From Holophagaceae bacterium (GTDB lineage Bacteria > Acidobacteriota > Holophagae > Holophagales > Holophagaceae), in the NCBI GenBank assembly GCA_025353305.1, contig JANXQX010000244.1, positions 1 to 9,882 on the forward strand: a stretch of DNA of 9,882 nucleotides. The letters run 5' to 3'. The notes beneath the pieces are model-generated. The model was not told the DNA's origin and searched no databases. It was given only the letters and a program-made list of their open reading frames with translations. Both the position numbers and the translations under genes were made by a program. Shown one piece after another: positions 7,309-9,882 of this stretch. How positions within the stretch are numbered: the first letter of the stretch is position 1; each line of letters begins with the position of its first letter.

Positions 7309-7815
7309 CTACATTTGAAGATAGCGATGAAAAATGCGCTTTGCCGTGGCTGGTTCCAGCAGATCGTCAACAGCAGGCACGAAGCCGAATTCTTCTTTCT
7401 CCGCGTGTGAACAAAGCTCGGTCACGAAGACAGTCCCCTTGGCGTGTAAGGTTTCCCATTCGGTTTGGCTCAGGCCATCCGGAGGGCTCAAGGCCTTCTC
7501 CACCAGCGGCTTGAGTTCCTCGACCAGATCCAGAATGACCTGGTGGTCAGCCAGAAGGAGCTCGATCATGTCCGCACCGCCCTCCCGGGCATACAAAGGG
7601 AAGAGTTCCTGTTCCTCTATAGCGAAATGATTCGGAATCTCGGTGCGGAGAGCGCCTTTTAAATCGCTCATGACCCGCCGGGCTTCCGGGCCCTGCCAAT
7701 CGGGCTGGTGATCCATGCGGTAGGACTGCATGAGTTTCTCCAGTCGGGCCAGGAGGGCCGTCACCTCCTGGTGTTCCCTGGAAAGACGCTTGCTGATTTC
7801 GAATTGGAAGTCCAT
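7309..7815 (-). CDS. Hemerythrin-like (HHE) domain protein
   Basis: A cytosolic 168-aa protein made of one four-helix hemerythrin-like bundle with a probable non-haem di-iron site. Candidate ligands in order are H15, H63, E67 (HxxxE), H91, H137 and E141 (HxxxE). There is no signal peptide or membrane segment. HHE proteins bind or sense O2 or NO, or store iron. Which applies here cannot be told. I chose ATG 7815. An in-frame TTG at 7833 would add 6 residues, and neither start has a strong ribosome binding site. The gene converges on the acyl-CoA synthetase gene with only 21 bp between stops, where I see no clear terminator. It lies 81 bp downstream of the thioesterase gene on the same strand. 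Confidence 0.85.
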   Translation of the reverse strand: MDFQFEISKRLSREHQEVTALLARLEKLMQSYRMDHQPDWQGPEARRVMSDLKGALRTEIPNHFAIEEQELFPLYAREGGADMIELLLADHQVILDLVEELKPLVEKALSPPDGLSQTEWETLHAKGTVFVTELCSHAEKEEFGFVPAVDDLLEPATAKRIFHRYLQM

Positions 7816-7896
7816 GGAAGGCTCTAAGTTCAATTACCGGCGACCCATATTTTTCATTATTTGTGAGTTATTTTAAATAAATAAATCTTATGTAAC
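7816..7896 (-). other. AT-rich intergenic spacer between thioesterase and hemerythrin genes
   Basis: This 81-bp gap is markedly more AT-rich than the flanking genes, especially 7849-7893. It could hold a promoter for the hemerythrin gene, since read on the minus strand it contains TAAAAT-like hexamers. No -35/-10 pair with standard spacing stands out. I see no GC-rich hairpin followed by T residues that would end the thioesterase transcript. Confidence 0.3.
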
Positions 7897-8316
7897 TTAA
7901 ACTCGCTGGGGCTCCAGATAAGTCATGAATTTAAGACGCCACGGCTCTGTTATTGGCACCGATCGCATGGTATCCAGCGAAACCATCACAACGGTGATTT
8001 TCTCGCGGAACCGTCTTTGGCCCTCACATTCCACGATGACATCCAAAACCATGGAACTGTTGCCGATGTGGGCCACCGAAAGCAGAAAATCCAGCATGTC
8101 GCCGTGGCGGCTGGGCGTGATGAAATTCACGTCAAGATGTACCGCTGGGATACCCAGGCGATGCTCCTCGTGGAGAGCCCAGAAGCTCACGCCGAGGCCT
8201 TGATTGAACCAATCCTCGACTGCCTCGACACACAATTCGATGTAACGCGGATAGAACACTATGCCCGCTGGATCGCAATGCGCGAAGCGGATCAGTTTCT
8301 GGCAACGGAAGATCAT
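7897..8316 (-). CDS. 4-hydroxybenzoyl-CoA thioesterase-like hot-dog acyl-CoA thioesterase
   Basis: A 139-aa single hot-dog domain that hydrolyses an acyl- or aroyl-CoA to acid and CoA. The signature HCDPAGIVFYPRY (13-25) matches the class of Pseudomonas CBS3 4-hydroxybenzoyl-CoA thioesterase, with D15 in place of the catalytic aspartate. The length is normal for the family. The start is supported by GGAGG (complement of 8324-8328), 7 bases before the ATG. The gene diverges from the benzoyl-CoA pathway genes across the shared 280-bp control region. A likely job is therefore to hydrolyse benzoyl-CoA or ring-reduced CoA thioesters when they pile up. The true substrate cannot be read from sequence, and YbgC-like short-chain thioesterases share the motif. 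Confidence 0.85.
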   Translation of the reverse strand: MIFRCQKLIRFAHCDPAGIVFYPRYIELCVEAVEDWFNQGLGVSFWALHEEHRLGIPAVHLDVNFITPSRHGDMLDFLLSVAHIGNSSMVLDVIVECEGQRRFREKITVVMVSLDTMRSVPITEPWRLKFMTYLEPQRV

Positions 8317-8391
8317 GCGAGCGCCTCCATCGGAATGCTTATGACGAATATCACATATTCACCTTTTTGACCATTAATCATCGATCCAGCG

Positions 8392-8420
8392 TTGACACTA
8401 AAAAGATAATGCGGTATTGT
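8392..8420 (+). promoter_or_regulatory. Candidate sigma-70-type promoter
   Basis: A perfect -35 hexamer TTGACA (8392-8397) is followed after 17 bp by TATTGT (8415-8420), which matches TATAAT at four of six positions. Transcription would start near 8427 and give a leader of about 170 bases before the dehydrogenase gene. Confidence 0.45.
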
Positions 8421-8448
8421 TCAACATAATAATTTTAGATTAACAATA
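8415..8448. repeat. Inverted repeat TATTGTT/AACAATA, possible operator
   Basis: TATTGTT (8415-8421) and AACAATA (8442-8448) are perfect 7-bp inverted arms separated by 20 bases. The left arm coincides with the -10 hexamer of the upstream candidate promoter, so a repressor bound here would block it. AT-rich DNA can give such repeats by chance. Confidence 0.25.
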
Positions 8449-8455
8449 AAACCTT

Positions 8456-8469
8456 ATGATATAAATCAT
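8456..8469. promoter_or_regulatory. FNR/CRP-family-like palindrome ATGAT-N4-ATCAT
   Basis: This 14-bp site differs from the FNR consensus TTGAT-N4-ATCAA only at the outermost base of each half. It is centred about 40 bp upstream of the start expected from the TATAAG hexamer at 8490-8495, the classical class II activator position. Anaerobic aromatic-degradation genes in Azoarcus-type bacteria are known to be controlled by an FNR-family regulator (AcpR). Whether this host has such a regulator is unknown. Confidence 0.4.
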
Positions 8470-8489
8470 TTATTGAATTCACTTTCAGT

Positions 8490-8495
8490 TATAAG
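8490..8495 (+). promoter_or_regulatory. Candidate -10 element TATAAG of an FNR-dependent promoter
   Basis: TATAAG matches TATAAT at five of six bases. The region 17 bp upstream (8467-8472) is not a good -35 and overlaps the right half of the FNR-like palindrome, as expected for a class II activated promoter. The start would fall near 8502, leaving a leader of about 95 bases. Confidence 0.35.
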
Positions 8496-8596
8496 TTGTC
8501 GTTTCGATTTATATTTTGACTTCGGGTAGGCCCCGGATCCGATATTTAAATATGTGGAATAACTCGTACTTGGGAAATGGTAAAAGGAGACAGCCG

Positions 8597-9685
8597 TTGA
8601 GCAGCATAGTCGAGGCACCGCACCGCTGGATGATGGCCGCTCCGGGTGCGCCCCTCGCCAAAACCGGCTTTGACCCCTTTCCCCCAGCCGGGGGGGAAGT
8701 TGTGGTGCAGGTGGCCGGCTGCGGGGTGTGCCATACGGATCTGGGATTCTTTTATGACGGGGTGCGGGTCAACCATGAACTGCCCTTGACCCTTGGCCAT
8801 GAGATCAGTGGGCGGGTGGTGGCCACTGGGGGAGGCGCCGAGGCCTGGCTTGGCAAGGCTGTGATCATCCCGGCCGTGATTCCTTGCGGGGAGTGCGAGT
8901 TATGCAAGTCTGGGCATGGCACCATCTGTCGCCGCCAAAAGATGCCGGGCAATGACATCCAGGGTGGCTTCGCTACGCATATTTGTGTGCCAGCCCACGG
9001 CCTTTGCCCGGTGGACGAAAGTCGGCTTGCGGCCGCAGGCCTGCGGTTAGCCGATGTTTCCGTGGTGGCCGACGCCGTGACCACGCCGTACCAGGCGGTA
9101 CTGCAGGCTGGGGTTAGGCCAGGTGATTTTGCCGTCGTGGTGGGTGTGGGCGGCGTGGGGGGCTACGCGGTGCAGATCGCCCGCGCCTTCGGTGCCACCG
9201 TGGTGGCGCTCGATGTGGATCAGGCGAAGCTCGATCACATCGCCGGGCATGGAGCCGCCCAGGTCTTCAACGTTCGCAGCCTCCAGGGCCGCGAGCTGAA
9301 AAAAGCCATCCAGGAATTCGCCAAGAATAATGGTCTGCCCGACACGCAATGGAAGATTTTTGAATGTTCCGGGACCGCCGCCGGACAAGAAACGGCGTAT
9401 GGCCTGCTCAACCACGGGGCAACCCTTTCCGTGGTGGGCTTCACCATGGACAAGGTCGAACTGCGCCTCTCCAACCTGATGGCGTTCCATGCCCGGGCCC
9501 TGGGCAATTGGGGGTGTCTGACCGAGTTGTATCCAGCAGCCCTTGATCTGGTACTGGATGGAAAGATTGCCTTAGCCCCCTTCATCGAACGCCACCCTTT
9601 GAGCGAAATCAACGATGTCTTTGCCGCTGCCCATGCGCACCAGTTGTCGGGACGCGCGATTCTCGTGCCTGGGGGGATGGCATGA
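8597..9685 (+). CDS. had: 6-hydroxycyclohex-1-ene-1-carbonyl-CoA dehydrogenase
   Basis: This enzyme oxidises 6-hydroxycyclohex-1-ene-1-carbonyl-CoA to the 6-oxo compound with NAD, a step after ring reduction of benzoyl-CoA. I chose TTG 8597 because AGGAG (8585-8589) lies exactly 7 bases upstream. The frame is open to 8516 without a better start. The 362-aa product is a zinc-dependent medium-chain dehydrogenase. Catalytic zinc ligands are C45, H68 and E69, and the structural zinc is bound by C97, C100, C103 and C111. GVGGVG (183-188) binds NAD, with D206 at the end of the second strand favouring NAD over NADP. The specific assignment rests on overall resemblance to Had/BamQ and on the next gene, its pathway partner, which starts inside the stop codon (ATGA). 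In Geobacter the gene is called bamQ. Confidence 0.85.
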   Translation: MSSIVEAPHRWMMAAPGAPLAKTGFDPFPPAGGEVVVQVAGCGVCHTDLGFFYDGVRVNHELPLTLGHEISGRVVATGGGAEAWLGKAVIIPAVIPCGECELCKSGHGTICRRQKMPGNDIQGGFATHICVPAHGLCPVDESRLAAAGLRLADVSVVADAVTTPYQAVLQAGVRPGDFAVVVGVGGVGGYAVQIARAFGATVVALDVDQAKLDHIAGHGAAQVFNVRSLQGRELKKAIQEFAKNNGLPDTQWKIFECSGTAAGQETAYGLLNHGATLSVVGFTMDKVELRLSNLMAFHARALGNWGCLTELYPAALDLVLDGKIALAPFIERHPLSEINDVFAAAHAHQLSGRAILVPGGMA

Positions 9686-9882
9686 GTGAAGGCCCCCTCA
9701 AGGTCTGGCTGGAGAAGGATGAAACCATGTTACGCCTTCGTCTGGCCCGCCCCAAGGCGAACATCGTGGATGCCGCCATGATCGGCGCGCTCCAAGGCGC
9801 CCTTGCCGAGCACCTGCCGAATCCCCATCTCCGCGCGGTGATCCTGGATGCCGAGGGGCCGCATTTCAGCTTTGGCGCCAGC
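9682..9882 (+). CDS. dch: Cyclohexa-1,5-diene-1-carbonyl-CoA hydratase, N-terminal part (cut by window edge)
   Basis: The first 67 residues of a crotonase-family hydratase that adds water to cyclohexa-1,5-diene-1-carbonyl-CoA, the product of benzoyl-CoA reductase. Its product is the substrate of the dehydrogenase encoded just upstream. The start [20 protein letters not shown] and the block [10 protein letters not shown] at the edge look like Dch/BamR of anaerobic benzoate degraders. FSFGAS corresponds to the crotonase oxyanion-hole segment. The ATG overlaps the upstream TGA by 4 bases, and a G-rich run (9671-9676) can serve as ribosome binding site. About three quarters of the gene lie outside the window. 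In Geobacter the gene is called bamR. Confidence 0.85.
   Translation, partial: MSEGPLKVWLEKDETMLRLRLARPKANIVDAAMIGALQGALAEHLPNPHLRAVILDAEGPHFSFGAS

Larger units (their letters stand above)
8317..8596. promoter_or_regulatory. AT-rich divergent control region between thioesterase and benzoyl-CoA pathway genes
   Basis: A 280-bp gap in which AT-rich sequence contrasts sharply with the GC-rich genes on both sides. It holds two candidate plus-strand promoters, an FNR-like palindrome, an inverted repeat and a 12-bp AT palindrome (listed separately). I found no coding frame with a ribosome binding site inside it. On the minus strand no convincing -35/-10 pair for the thioesterase gene was seen; TGGTCA with TATTCG at 17-bp spacing is only weak. 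Confidence 0.6.

Noticed and set aside
8516..8596. Upstream extension of the dehydrogenase to 8516
   Set aside because: The extra 27 residues come from the AT-rich control region and do not resemble the family; TTG 8597 has an ideal ribosome binding site.

Overview
The window is GC-rich, compact bacterial DNA with ATGA stop/start overlaps inside operons. Its gene content points to an anaerobic Gram-negative bacterium. It carries a ferredoxin-dependent 2-oxoacid oxidoreductase, an NDP-forming acyl-CoA synthetase and two enzymes of the dearomatised benzoyl-CoA pathway. No rRNA or other taxonomic marker is present. An Acidobacteriota (Holophaga/Geothrix-like) or deltaproteobacterial host is only a guess.

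Layout. Positions 1-1827 (minus, running off the left edge) hold one uninterrupted frame that joins an L,D-transpeptidase/carboxypeptidase (YkuD) domain to a Mur ligase of the MurC/Mpl type. No signal peptide is visible. Diverging from it, 1927-2148 (plus) is a 73-residue Cys/His-rich protein with a strong ribosome binding site. Positions 2280-7287 (plus) form a tight three-gene operon. The first gene is a ferredoxin-alpha fusion, the second a beta-gamma fusion of a VorB-like 2-oxoacid:ferredoxin oxidoreductase, and the third a single-chain NDP-forming acyl-CoA synthetase with the ATP-grasp half first. Converging on this operon are a hemerythrin-like protein (7309-7815, minus) and a 4-hydroxybenzoyl-CoA-thioesterase-like hot-dog protein (7897-8316, minus). 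After an AT-rich 280-bp divergent regulatory region come 6-hydroxycyclohex-1-ene-1-carbonyl-CoA dehydrogenase (8597-9685) and the start of cyclohexa-1,5-diene-1-carbonyl-CoA hydratase (9682 to the right edge).

How the parts could work together. Hydratase and dehydrogenase are consecutive steps after reductive dearomatisation of benzoyl-CoA, so the right edge is the beginning of an anaerobic aromatic-degradation operon. The oxidoreductase/synthetase operon would oxidise a 2-oxoacid to an acyl-CoA, yielding reduced ferredoxin, then conserve the thioester energy as ATP (or run backwards to activate an acid). The thioesterase could relieve CoA-thioester jams. The divergent region carries an FNR-like palindrome placed correctly for a class II activated promoter, which fits oxygen-regulated aromatic degradation. 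The left-edge fusion belongs to cell-wall metabolism. It is the most unusual object in the window, because it suggests a two-step peptidoglycan recycling enzyme on one chain. No stretch over 300 bp lacks a gene, and I saw no tRNA, rRNA, CRISPR array or insertion sequence.
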